DNA of 64,000 nt from JAPHTQ01 sp050299175 (lineage in GTDB: Bacteria > Pseudomonadota > Gammaproteobacteria > Thiohalomonadales > Thiohalomonadaceae). Every line of letters starts with the position of its first letter. Position 1 is the first letter of the stretch. Shown in pieces: positions 8,756 through 17,065 of this stretch. The stretch lies in the NCBI GenBank assembly GCA_050299175.1, contig JBNKVM010000045.1, forward strand, positions 41,301 to 105,300, written 5' to 3'. Under the pieces are notes generated by a model. That model searched no databases, was not told where the DNA came from, and saw only the letters and a program-made list of their open reading frames with translations. The translations under genes and the position numbers were made by a program.

Positions 8756-8924
8756 TTAAAAAAGAAATCTCACCGCAAAGACGCAAAGGCCGCAAAGAAA
8801 GACTCAACAAAGCAAATACGATACAAACAAACACGCCTAAATCGAATGAAGTCCCGAAACCTATAAAGACCCTTAGCGGGTTTTCCTTTGCGATCTTTGC
8901 GTCTTTGCGGTGAATCTTTTTTAA
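8756..8924. repeat. 169-bp MITE-like element with long terminal inverted repeats
   Basis: The left arm (8756-8797) and right arm (8886-8924) are imperfect inverted copies. Each contains TTAAAAAAGA followed after a few bases by TCACCGCAAAGACGCAAAG, then two variable bases and CGCAAAG. The interior (~88 bp) encodes nothing. The spoT stop codon (TAA, 8921-8923) falls inside the right arm. I recall CACCGCAAAGACGCAAAG as a motif dispersed in many proteobacterial genomes, which would fit a small non-autonomous mobile element, but I could not search. The hairpin could also slow or end transcription from spoT. Confidence 0.75.
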
Positions 8925-11071
8925 CGTCTATTGAGTCGAAGTACCTGTTCAATGGCACGCAGTCGACGAATGATCCGCGCCAGATGCACACGACCAGTAA
9001 CTGAAACAGTGAGGTTAAGTGTGGTGTGTTGTCCGTCTCGTTCGTCGAGACTGATGTTATCGATATTGGCCTGAGTTTCGGCGACTGCCGCGGCGACGGT
9101 GGCCAATACACCGCGCCGATTTTGAACTTCAATTCGCAGGTCGACCGGGAACTCCCCTTCGACGCCGTCGGACCACTGTACGTCGATCCACTTCTCCGGG
9201 TATTTGCGGAATTCCGCCAAGTTTTTACAACTGTGTGCGTGAATCACGATACCGCGTCCGGCAGTGAGCAGGCCGACGATACGATCGCCCGGGATTGGGC
9301 GACAACACTTGGCGAAACTGACCACGGTCCCTTCCGTGCCTTTAATCGCCAACGGTCGACTACCCTTACCCTCTTCCTTGTCGCTTTTGATATCCCCATC
9401 GGCAAGCGCCCGTGCTACCAGCGGCGCCATGCGGTTACCGAGACCGATCTGCGCCAGCAGGATATCTTCGCTCTCCACCCCGTATTCACTCAGCAAGTCC
9501 CGCATCTGCTGCGGATCGACCTGATCCAGTTTGAGATGAATATCGGCCAGGGCACGATTGAGTAGACGTCGGCCAAGATCGATCGACTCCTCGCGCTGCA
9601 TGTTCTTCAGGTAGTTACGAATGGTACTGCGCGCCTTGCCGGTGACGACGAAGTTAAGCCAAGTGGGATTGGGCTTGGCACCGGGGGAGGTGATGATCTC
9701 CACCGTCTGACCGTTATGCAGCTCGGTGTGTAGCGGCGCCAGCCGGCGATTGACCTTGGCGGCGACACAGCTGTTGCCAACATCGGTGTGCACCGCATAG
9801 GCGAAGTCGACCGCGGTGGCGCCACGCGGCAATTCCATAATGTCGCCGGTAGGAGTGAAGACGTAGGCCTCGTCGGGGAAGAGATCGACCTTAACACTCT
9901 CGAGAAACTCCTGTGAATCGCCCGCCTGCTGTTGCAGTTCCAGCAGGTTTTTCAGCCATTCGCGAGCGCGCACATGGGCGATGCTGCTGGAATCGCTGCC
10001 GGTCTTGTAGAGCCAGTGCGAGGCGATGCCCGATTCCGAGACAGTATCCATATCGGCGGTGCGGATCTGCACCTCGATGGGAAAGCCATAAGGGGTCAGC
10101 AAGCCCGTGTGCAACGACTGGTAGCCGTTGGCCTTGGGGATGGCGATATAGTCCTTGAACTTGCCCGGCAGCGGGCGATAAAGATTGTGGATCGCCCCGA
10201 GCACCCGATAACAGGTGTCTACCTTGTCGACCACGATGCGAAAAGCAAACACATCCATCACATCGGAGAAGGAGAGGTTCTTGTTCCGCATCTTGAGATA
10301 GATACTGTAGAGGTGCTTCTCGCGACCGGTGACTTCGCCAAGCAAACCTTCCTGACGTAGTCGCTCCTCGATGGAGCTCTGGATCTTCTGCACCACCTCG
10401 CGACGGTTACCGCGCGCCTTCCTCACCACTTCGGATAGAACCCGCGCACGCAACGGATAGTAAGCGGCAAAGCCGAGGTCCTCCAGCTCCAGACGGATGC
10501 GGTTCAGGCCGAGACGAGTGGCGATGGGGACATAGATATCGAGGGTTTCGCGGGCAATACGGCGTTTCTTGTCGGGACGCATCACCCCGAGGGTACGCAT
10601 GTTGTGCAGACGATCCGCCAGCTTAATCAGGATCACCCGAATATCCTGCACCATCGCCAGCATCATCTTGCGGAAGTTCTCCGCCTGGGCCTCGGCCTTG
10701 CTCTCGAATTCGATGTGGGTCAGCTTGCTGACGCCATCGACCAACTCGGCGATCTCTTCGCCAAACTGACTCACCAACTGCTCCTTGGCAGTGGGGGTAT
10801 CTTCGATAACGTCGTGGAGGATGGCGGCGGCGATGGTCTGGTGATCCAGACGCATCTCGGTAAGGATGCGCGCTACCGCCAGGGGATGATAGATGTAGGG
10901 CTCGCCGCTGAGGCGGCGTTGGCCCTCGTGGGCCTCGGCACCGAACAGGTAGGCTTCGTAGACCGCCTTGACCTGTTCCGGTTCGAGGTACTCCTCAAGC
11001 AGGGCACAAAGATCACTGATCAGGAACACATCCTGATCGGAGGAGGTGACGTTTTCTGCTTGAGTGGCCAC
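8921..11071 (-). CDS. spoT: Bifunctional (p)ppGpp synthetase/hydrolase SpoT
   Basis: SpoT controls the stringent response alarmone. The 716-residue frame (E. coli 702) has the HD hydrolase (AAAILHDVIEDT near residue 85), the synthetase domain with GYQSLHT and EVQIRT, a TGS domain (VFTPTGDIMELPRG), and C-terminal zinc-finger-like and ACT regions. There is no ATG near the N-terminus. GTG at 11071, 5 bp after the rpoZ stop, is one candidate; GTG at 11029 gives MFLISDLCALLEEYL, closer to the E. coli N-terminus. Neither has a strong ribosome site, so translational coupling to rpoZ is likely. The stop codon lies in the inverted-repeat element. Confidence 0.95.
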   Translation of the reverse strand: MATQAENVTSSDQDVFLISDLCALLEEYLEPEQVKAVYEAYLFGAEAHEGQRRLSGEPYIYHPLAVARILTEMRLDHQTIAAAILHDVIEDTPTAKEQLVSQFGEEIAELVDGVSKLTHIEFESKAEAQAENFRKMMLAMVQDIRVILIKLADRLHNMRTLGVMRPDKKRRIARETLDIYVPIATRLGLNRIRLELEDLGFAAYYPLRARVLSEVVRKARGNRREVVQKIQSSIEERLRQEGLLGEVTGREKHLYSIYLKMRNKNLSFSDVMDVFAFRIVVDKVDTCYRVLGAIHNLYRPLPGKFKDYIAIPKANGYQSLHTGLLTPYGFPIEVQIRTADMDTVSESGIASHWLYKTGSDSSSIAHVRAREWLKNLLELQQQAGDSQEFLESVKVDLFPDEAYVFTPTGDIMELPRGATAVDFAYAVHTDVGNSCVAAKVNRRLAPLHTELHNGQTVEIITSPGAKPNPTWLNFVVTGKARSTIRNYLKNMQREESIDLGRRLLNRALADIHLKLDQVDPQQMRDLLSEYGVESEDILLAQIGLGNRMAPLVARALADGDIKSDKEEGKGSRPLAIKGTEGTVVSFAKCCRPIPGDRIVGLLTAGRGIVIHAHSCKNLAEFRKYPEKWIDVQWSDGVEGEFPVDLRIEVQNRRGVLATVAAAVAETQANIDNISLDERDGQHTTLNLTVSVTGRVHLARIIRRLRAIEQVLRLNRR

Positions 11072-11076
11072 CGGGA

Positions 11077-11340
11077 TCAGGTGGTTTCGTCGCGAACCTC
11101 GGCCTCGGTGATCATGGACGGGGCGGTGTCCTCGGCGATGGGGGCCTCTTCCAGAATATCGCGGGTAACGAAGCCATCGGCGATCTCGCGCAGAGCCAGA
11201 ACAGTCGGCTTGTCGTTGTCCAGCGACACCTGTGCTTCGCTGCCGTTGGCGATCTGGCGGGCGCGCTTGGTGGCAACCAGCACCAGCTGGAAGCGGTTGT
11301 CTACATTGTCCAGGCAATCTTCTACAGTGACTCGCGCCAT
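11077..11340 (-). CDS. rpoZ: RNA polymerase omega subunit
   Basis: The 87-residue product begins MARVTVEDCLDNVDNRFQLV and contains ATKRARQIANG, the defining omega pattern. Omega helps assemble RNA polymerase and forms one ppGpp site in proteobacteria, which fits its coupling to spoT 5 bp downstream. Ribosome site GGAG is 7-8 nt before the ATG. It has its own putative promoter in the gmk-rpoZ gap. Confidence 0.96.
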   Translation of the reverse strand: MARVTVEDCLDNVDNRFQLVLVATKRARQIANGSEAQVSLDNDKPTVLALREIADGFVTRDILEEAPIAEDTAPSMITEAEVRDETT

Positions 11341-11379
11341 GGTTTACTCCGGTTATACATATACGTGGCAGGACCGCGT

Positions 11380-11407
11380 ATTCTACGTCAAACCACGTAG
11401 AGGTCAA
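11380..11407 (-). promoter_or_regulatory. Putative sigma-70 promoter for rpoZ-spoT
   Basis: On the minus strand TTGACC, a 16-nt spacer and TAGAAT are followed by the rpoZ ATG about 40 bp downstream. Both hexamers are 5/6 matches to consensus. This would let rpoZ-spoT be expressed independently of gmk. Confidence 0.5.
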
Positions 11408-11426
11408 AGGCCAGTGCGACAGGCCC

Positions 11427-12050
11427 CTAGGCCAGCAGCGCGTCCAGCCTGGACTGATTGGTAGCGATCTGCACGGGGCTGCGCAGGCGCCGCGCCAGCA
11501 CAATGGTACGCAACTCCGCCAGGGCGGTATCGAAATCGTCGTTAAACACCAGATAGTCGAACTCGGCGTAGTGGCCCATCTCGGTCACCGCCTCACCGAG
11601 GCGACGGGCGATCACCTCGTCGGTATCAGTGCCACGGCCACGCAGCCGCCGCTCCAGCTCTTCCCGCGACGGTGGCAGAACGAAGATGCTCACTGCCTCG
11701 GGGATCTGCTGGCGCACCTGCGCCGCACCCTGCCAGTCGATCTCCAGGATCACGTCGACACCCTTGGCCATCATCTCCAGCACCGTGCTACGCGAGGTAC
11801 CGTAGAAGTTACCGAAGACCTCGGCATGCTCGAGGAAATCGCCGCTATCGATCTTGGCTTTGAAGCTCTCCACATCGGTAAAGTGATAATCCTTACCGTT
11901 AATCTCACCCGGGCGCATTGGCCGGGTGGTGTGGGAAACCGAAACCTGAATTGTGTCGGTACTCTCCAGCAACGCCTTGACCAGGCTGGTCTTGCCCGCG
12001 CCCGAAGGGGCGGAAATGATGTAGAGGGTACCTTGCCCCTTGTCACTCAT
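11427..12050 (-). CDS. gmk: Guanylate kinase
   Basis: Gmk phosphorylates GMP to GDP. The 207-residue product matches E. coli length (207). The P-loop SAPSGAGKTSL is at the N-terminus, followed by SVSHTTRPMRPGE and the GMP-binding region (FLEHAEVFGNFYGTS), then DVILEIDWQGAAQVR. It follows yicC after a 20-bp gap on the same strand and precedes rpoZ-spoT, linking guanine nucleotide supply with ppGpp control. Confidence 0.97.
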   Translation of the reverse strand: MSDKGQGTLYIISAPSGAGKTSLVKALLESTDTIQVSVSHTTRPMRPGEINGKDYHFTDVESFKAKIDSGDFLEHAEVFGNFYGTSRSTVLEMMAKGVDVILEIDWQGAAQVRQQIPEAVSIFVLPPSREELERRLRGRGTDTDEVIARRLGEAVTEMGHYAEFDYLVFNDDFDTALAELRTIVLARRLRSPVQIATNQSRLDALLA

Positions 12051-12070
12051 GCGTAACTCCCGAAAAGCGT

Positions 12071-12937
12071 TTATTCGATGTTCTGGATCTGCTCGCGCAT
12101 CTGCTCGATCAGCACCTTCAGTTCAACCGAGGCCTTGGTGGTCTCACTGTCTGCCGATTTGGAACCGAGGGTGTTGGCCTCGCGGTTCAGTTCCTGCATC
12201 AGGAAATCGAGACGGCGGCCTACGGGTTCTTTATTTTTCAGCACCCGGCGCACCTCGGCGACATGGGTAGCGAGCCGATCCATCTCCTCGTCCACATCGA
12301 GTCGCTGCATCGACATGACCATTTCCTGCTCCAGCCGCGCCGGGTCGAGTTCCTGTTTCAGCTCAGCAAGACGATCCTCCAGCCGCTGACGCAGGTTGGC
12401 CAGCACCTCGGGCAGGCGTTTACGTACCTGGGTGACCACTTCCTCGATGGCATCGCAGCGCTGCAGGATAATTGCCTGTAACTTCTCACCTTCGCGCTCG
12501 CGATTGTCGATCATCTCGTCCAGCGCCTGATCCAGCAGCTCTAGCAGTGCGCCCTGCAACTGCTCCTCGTCGACCCCGGCACTCTCCAGCACCCCAGGCC
12601 AACGCAGCACTTCCAGCGAGTTCACTGGCGCAGCGTTGTAGAGGATGTTGTCGATCTCACGACTGGCATGGGCGATCTGTTTAACCAGTTCGAGGTTGAC
12701 CTGCATGCCCTCGGCACCGCTCTGCGGCGCCTGGTAACGCACATTGCAGTCGACCTTACCCCGACCCAGCTTTTGCGCGATACGCTCGCGCAACTTGGTT
12801 TCCAGCACCCGCAGCTCTTCAGGCAGGCGTGGGCTGACTTCCAGATAGCGGTGGTTCACCGAACGCAACTCCAGTTGCAGCGCCCCCCAATCGCCCTGGT
12901 TTTCCCTGCGGGCAAATGCCGTCATGCTGCGAATCAT
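12071..12937 (-). CDS. yicC: YicC-family endoribonuclease
   Basis: The 288-residue product has the YicC N-terminal domain (MIRSMTAFARRE, LRSVNHRYLEVSPRLPEELR) and the C-terminal DUF1732 region (GRRLDFLMQELNREANTLGSKS). YicC proteins are metal-dependent RNases implicated in small-RNA turnover. Length equals the E. coli protein (287). It starts the yicC-gmk-rpoZ-spoT block and is divergent from the Ser/Thr kinase gene across 92 bp. Confidence 0.94.
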   Translation of the reverse strand: MIRSMTAFARRENQGDWGALQLELRSVNHRYLEVSPRLPEELRVLETKLRERIAQKLGRGKVDCNVRYQAPQSGAEGMQVNLELVKQIAHASREIDNILYNAAPVNSLEVLRWPGVLESAGVDEEQLQGALLELLDQALDEMIDNREREGEKLQAIILQRCDAIEEVVTQVRKRLPEVLANLRQRLEDRLAELKQELDPARLEQEMVMSMQRLDVDEEMDRLATHVAEVRRVLKNKEPVGRRLDFLMQELNREANTLGSKSADSETTKASVELKVLIEQMREQIQNIE

Positions 12938-13029
12938 GGATACTCCTGTGAACGTTTTGGTAGACTCGCAGTAATGGTAAACGATGCGCCGGGCAGAAAC
13001 ACCTCGAAGGCGATAACAGGCAAGAGTGA

Positions 13030-14004
13030 ATGGCTGACGAACATGCCCTGCGGGTAAACACCCGGCTGGAAAATTACATTATCGACCGACAGCTTGGCGG
13101 CGGCGGCTTCAGCCTCGTCTATTTGGCGGAAGACATCGATACCGGCGAGCAGGTGGCAATTAAAGAATACATGCCACGCAAACTTGCCTACCGTGGCAGC
13201 GACGGCTGTACCATCCACACTCTCGACGACGCCTCTGCCGAACAGTTTTCCCACGGACGGCGCATGTTTTTCCAGGAAGCCAACGCCCTCGCAGCAATCA
13301 AACACCCCAACATCATTAACGTTGTGAACTTCTTCCGCGCCAACGACACCGTTTATATGGTGATGGAGTTCGTCAAGGGGATAAACCTGCAGGGCTATAT
13401 CAAGCGCCACAACGGCGGCCTCAGCGAGAAGTTCATTTACCACGTCTTCCTGCCACTGCTCGATGGCCTCAATCTGCTGCATAGCAAGGGCCTGCTACAC
13501 ATGGACATCAAGCCGGGCAATATCCACCTGCGTCCCGGCGGCAGTCCGGTACTGCTCGACTTCGGTGCGGTGCACCAGATGCAAACCAGCCGTAAGTACC
13601 AGCCTGGCCAGGTGCTGACCCTCGGCTTCTCCCCCATCGAGCAGTCGATGTCGGGGGGATACGTCGGTCCGTGGACCGATATCTACGCCATTGGTGCCAC
13701 CATGCGTGCCTGTATTGAGGGACACGCCCCGCCACCCGCCGAAGAGCGACGCATGCAAGACACCATGAAGCCAGCCGTCGAGGTGTTCAAAAAAGGCTAT
13801 TCAAAAAAGCTATTACGCGCCATCGACTGGGCCATGGAGGTCGACCCGATGTATCGACCACAAAGTGTCGATGAACTGCTTGGCGCCCTGAACGATGGCA
13901 GCGGCCCACCTAAGGGCGACGGTCGTAGCAGCCAGACTGAGAACGGCGACTCCGTCCTCAGTCGCCTCGCCAGCAGCCTCTCCTGGATCAAGGGGAGCTC
14001 CTGA
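13030..14004 (+). CDS. Hanks-type serine/threonine protein kinase, soluble
   Basis: The 324-residue cytoplasmic kinase has the glycine loop LGGGGFSLVY, the ATP Lys in VAIKEY, a catalytic loop LLHMDIKPGN (HMD in place of HRD), Mg-binding DFG in LLDFGA, and a P+1 segment GFSPIEQ. The 40-residue C-terminal tail is Gly/Ser-rich with no TM helix or sensor domain. HMD replaces the Arg of typical RD kinases, so activation-loop control may differ. TGATG joins it to the PP2C phosphatase (1-bp overlap), so the two form a reversible phosphorylation pair. Substrates are unknown. Confidence 0.9.
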   Translation: MADEHALRVNTRLENYIIDRQLGGGGFSLVYLAEDIDTGEQVAIKEYMPRKLAYRGSDGCTIHTLDDASAEQFSHGRRMFFQEANALAAIKHPNIINVVNFFRANDTVYMVMEFVKGINLQGYIKRHNGGLSEKFIYHVFLPLLDGLNLLHSKGLLHMDIKPGNIHLRPGGSPVLLDFGAVHQMQTSRKYQPGQVLTLGFSPIEQSMSGGYVGPWTDIYAIGATMRACIEGHAPPPAEERRMQDTMKPAVEVFKKGYSKKLLRAIDWAMEVDPMYRPQSVDELLGALNDGSGPPKGDGRSSQTENGDSVLSRLASSLSWIKGSS

Positions 14005-14876
14005 TGCAATACGAGATCGGACAGGCCAATCGCCTCGGCAATCGCAGCAGCAATCAGGATCGCTTCGACGCCATCGAAACCGAGGAAGGCATCCTGCTGG
14101 TACTGGGCGACGGTATGGGTGGACAGGCTTACGGTGAAGTCGCGGCAGAGATCCTGGTACACACCGCACGCGAGATATTCCTGCGTGAGCAACGTCCGAT
14201 CATCAAGATACGAGAGTTCCTTACCCAGGTAGTGGAAACGGCACACCGACGCATTGTCGAGTTCGGCGAACAGCAGACCCCGCCGGCGACACCCGGCACG
14301 ACCGCGGTGCTCTGCCTGATCCAGGCAGGCGAGGCTTGTTGGGCCCACGTTGGCGACAGCCGACTCTATGTCTACCAGGGCGGCCTGCCGCTTTATCGCA
14401 CCACCGACCATTCTTACGTGGAGCATCTATTCCAGCGAGGTGAGATCAGCCGCTGGGAGCAGGAGAGTCACCCCCAGCGCAACCAGATCACCCAGTGTCT
14501 CGGCTGCCGTCGTGAAGAACCCAAAATTAGCCTCAGTAATCGCGTCACCCTGAAACAGAACGACATTGTCCTGCTCTGCTCAGACGGTCTTTGGGGTCCC
14601 CTCGACGATGCCCAGTTGGGCACCCTGCTGGAACAGCGCGACACGCTTGACGAGGCACTTAACGAACTGGCGGAACGGGCCGAGCAGGCAAGCTATCCGC
14701 AGAGCGATAACATCAGTGTGTTGGCGCTGCGCTTTATTGCCTCTGAGGGTGAACAACCGATACCCAGGACAGGGGAACGGCCACTCCCGGTCACTGGACG
14801 CAAGGACAGTCTGGAAGATGCGATTGCACAGATCGAAGAGGTGATCAGAGAATACGAAGGCGAGATCGATAAATAA
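14004..14876 (+). CDS. PP2C-family serine/threonine phosphatase
   Basis: The 290-residue product has the PPM/PP2C motifs in order: an early NQDRFD, metal-binding GDGMGGQAYGEVA, GTTAVLCLIQ, AHVGDSRLYVY, LCSDGLWGPL and a final DNISVLALRF. All Asp metal ligands look intact. A short acidic coiled extension follows the domain. It is the partner of the upstream kinase (1-bp stop/start overlap) and converges on the diguanylate cyclase gene with 6 bp between stop codons. Confidence 0.92.
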   Translation: MQYEIGQANRLGNRSSNQDRFDAIETEEGILLVLGDGMGGQAYGEVAAEILVHTAREIFLREQRPIIKIREFLTQVVETAHRRIVEFGEQQTPPATPGTTAVLCLIQAGEACWAHVGDSRLYVYQGGLPLYRTTDHSYVEHLFQRGEISRWEQESHPQRNQITQCLGCRREEPKISLSNRVTLKQNDIVLLCSDGLWGPLDDAQLGTLLEQRDTLDEALNELAERAEQASYPQSDNISVLALRFIASEGEQPIPRTGERPLPVTGRKDSLEDAIAQIEEVIREYEGEIDK

Positions 14877-14882
14877 ACGACT

Positions 14883-16877
14883 TTAGTTTTTACTTGGTGT
14901 GCCGTCTCGACAGAAGCAGTAGCGACCACGCCCCTTGTCCTTCGCCGCATACATCGCCACATCGGCACACTTGATCAACGACTCCACCGTTTCCGCATCC
15001 TCAGGACAGACACTGATACCGATACTGGCACTGATCCGGCACTCTATCCCGTTGAAGTTCAGCGACTGGGATACAGCCTCGATCAATTTGCGTGAGACCA
15101 CCGCGGCTTCCTCTGCATCTTTGAGCCCGGTCAACAGAATCACGAACTCGTCCCCGCCGAAACGCGCGACGGTGTCGGAACCGCGTACAGTATCTTGCAA
15201 ACGTCGCGCTGTATCACGCAACACCGAATCGCCAGCGATATGTCCCATGGAATCGTTGACCGGTTTAAAACCGTCAAGATCGAGAAACAGGATCGCCGTT
15301 TTACTCTGATTACGCCGTGCACTGACCAGCGCCTGAGCCGCACGGTCAAGAAACAGATTGCGGTTGATCAGTCCGGTCAAGGGATCAGAGTTGGCCAGTT
15401 CACGCAAGCGTGCCTCGGTACTTTTCTGCTCCGACAGCAACGAAAAAATACCAATGTAGTTCGACAACTCACCGTTATGGTCCACTACCGCAGTGATCGA
15501 CACCCATTCAGGATAGAGCTCACCGTTTTTATGTCGATTCCACAGTTCGCCTTCCCAGTGTCCACGCTCCTCCAGGGCAAACCACATGTCGGCAAAGAAG
15601 GCTTCGCCGTGACGTTCGGAAGAGAGTATCGAGGGGTCTCTACCGAGCACCTCCTCTTCGGTATAACCGGTTAACTCGGTAAAGGCGTTATTGATGGAGA
15701 CAATGCGATTATCACGATCGGTGATCATGATGCCGTTGGTGGCATTCTCCATCACCGTGGCATGCAGCGAGAGTCGATCCAGCAGATTATTTTTTTCCAG
15801 TGCAATGCGTACACTGCGCCAACTGAGTAGTGCCAGCACTGTAAAAGATAACAGTAACAGTAGAGTGTAATGCGAGTAGTGTTCGTAATTAATTGAACTC
15901 AAGGCGCTGAGTGGGGAACGTGTGACCACAATCCAGCGATCGCTGTTCAACGGTGGCAGCTTATCCTGCAGCTGTGGAAAAAGGGCATCGCTCGTCCCTG
16001 TTTCTCTGCTGACTTCCAGCGCATCGAAGGAAGCAAAAGTGAACAGTCCCTCATCGGTTTCAATATCGCCCTGTGTATGCGATGCTATCTCACGCCATGC
16101 CTGCGGATAGCTATTGGCAAAACGCTCGTCCCGGCCAAACATAAAACTCCATGCAGCCTCCCCCTGCGATGAGTAAAACCAGTACCCCTGCGCATTGAGT
16201 AGCGCCAGATCCGTACTCGGTACGGAAAGTGTCGCCGCGAAATTATCCAGCATGATCGACGCCTGATAGTTAAGGATCAACAGGCCGTTGGTTCTGCCAT
16301 TTTGTCCTCTTGTGGGTGTCGCAAAGCGGAGCATCGGCCGATATGGCACCTCGATCCTGCCGTGTTCAACATTGAGATCCAGTGGCGAAACGTAAATCGT
16401 ACCCGGCGGTAAAACGATGGCTTCCCTGAAATAGTAACGTTCCGATTTATCCTGCAAATCCTGCGGCGGTACAATGCGTGTCTTGCCGTCACGATGATCG
16501 ATACGCAACCGTTCCATACCGTTGAGATCAAGCCAACGTACCTGATCATAACGCGCCATACGTCGGACAAACGCGGCGATATCCTGCTGCGCATCCGCAA
16601 CATCATGATGATTGATAAAACGATGCAACGTGCCACCCTCTGCAAGATAGAGCAGTGAACGTACGATGCCTGTGATGTCCCGCTGCAATGATTGCAGCGA
16701 CATCTGTAACTGCCGTTGCCGTTCCGTTTGCAACAGTTTCTTTTCGTAGAGAATATCAACGGTAAAATTAAGGACGATGATCAAAGAGAAAAAACTGACC
16801 AACGGAACAAATGTCCGTAAGAAACCGGGCATTGTCTCCCTCAATTTAGCCCATCGTTCGCTGCCATTTTTCTTCAT
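14883..16877 (-). CDS. Membrane PAS-GGDEF diguanylate cyclase with periplasmic sensor
   Basis: The protein makes c-di-GMP. An N-terminal TM helix (TFVPLVSFFSLIIVLNF), a ~290-residue periplasmic sensor resembling a double-Cache fold, a second TM helix (YTLLLLLSFTVLALLSW), a PAS domain (GIMITDRDNRIVSINNAFTEL) and an intact GGDEF domain (ARFGGDEFVILL) follow in order. The inhibitory I-site RGSD lies 5 residues before GGDEF. I chose ATG 16877 (MKKNGSERW); the frame stays open to an ATG at 16961 but the extra 28 residues are unlike a normal N-terminus. Neither has a good ribosome site. It lies downstream of uvrD. Confidence 0.88.
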   Translation of the reverse strand: MKKNGSERWAKLRETMPGFLRTFVPLVSFFSLIIVLNFTVDILYEKKLLQTERQRQLQMSLQSLQRDITGIVRSLLYLAEGGTLHRFINHHDVADAQQDIAAFVRRMARYDQVRWLDLNGMERLRIDHRDGKTRIVPPQDLQDKSERYYFREAIVLPPGTIYVSPLDLNVEHGRIEVPYRPMLRFATPTRGQNGRTNGLLILNYQASIMLDNFAATLSVPSTDLALLNAQGYWFYSSQGEAAWSFMFGRDERFANSYPQAWREIASHTQGDIETDEGLFTFASFDALEVSRETGTSDALFPQLQDKLPPLNSDRWIVVTRSPLSALSSINYEHYSHYTLLLLLSFTVLALLSWRSVRIALEKNNLLDRLSLHATVMENATNGIMITDRDNRIVSINNAFTELTGYTEEEVLGRDPSILSSERHGEAFFADMWFALEERGHWEGELWNRHKNGELYPEWVSITAVVDHNGELSNYIGIFSLLSEQKSTEARLRELANSDPLTGLINRNLFLDRAAQALVSARRNQSKTAILFLDLDGFKPVNDSMGHIAGDSVLRDTARRLQDTVRGSDTVARFGGDEFVILLTGLKDAEEAAVVSRKLIEAVSQSLNFNGIECRISASIGISVCPEDAETVESLIKCADVAMYAAKDKGRGRYCFCRDGTPSKN

Positions 16878-17065
16878 TTTTATCCGGATAATCCGCGACT
16901 GAGCATTTGAGCATCCCGTGGAATGCGGAATTACGCGGATCATTCTGCATGATTCACCCACAGGGACAAACCAAACGATCGTGGTTTTACCTCTAAATTG
17001 GTAGCAGAAGAGAAATTATTGCAAGCTGAACAGCAGTGTAAGAAACAGCGCGATACAAAGAAGCG

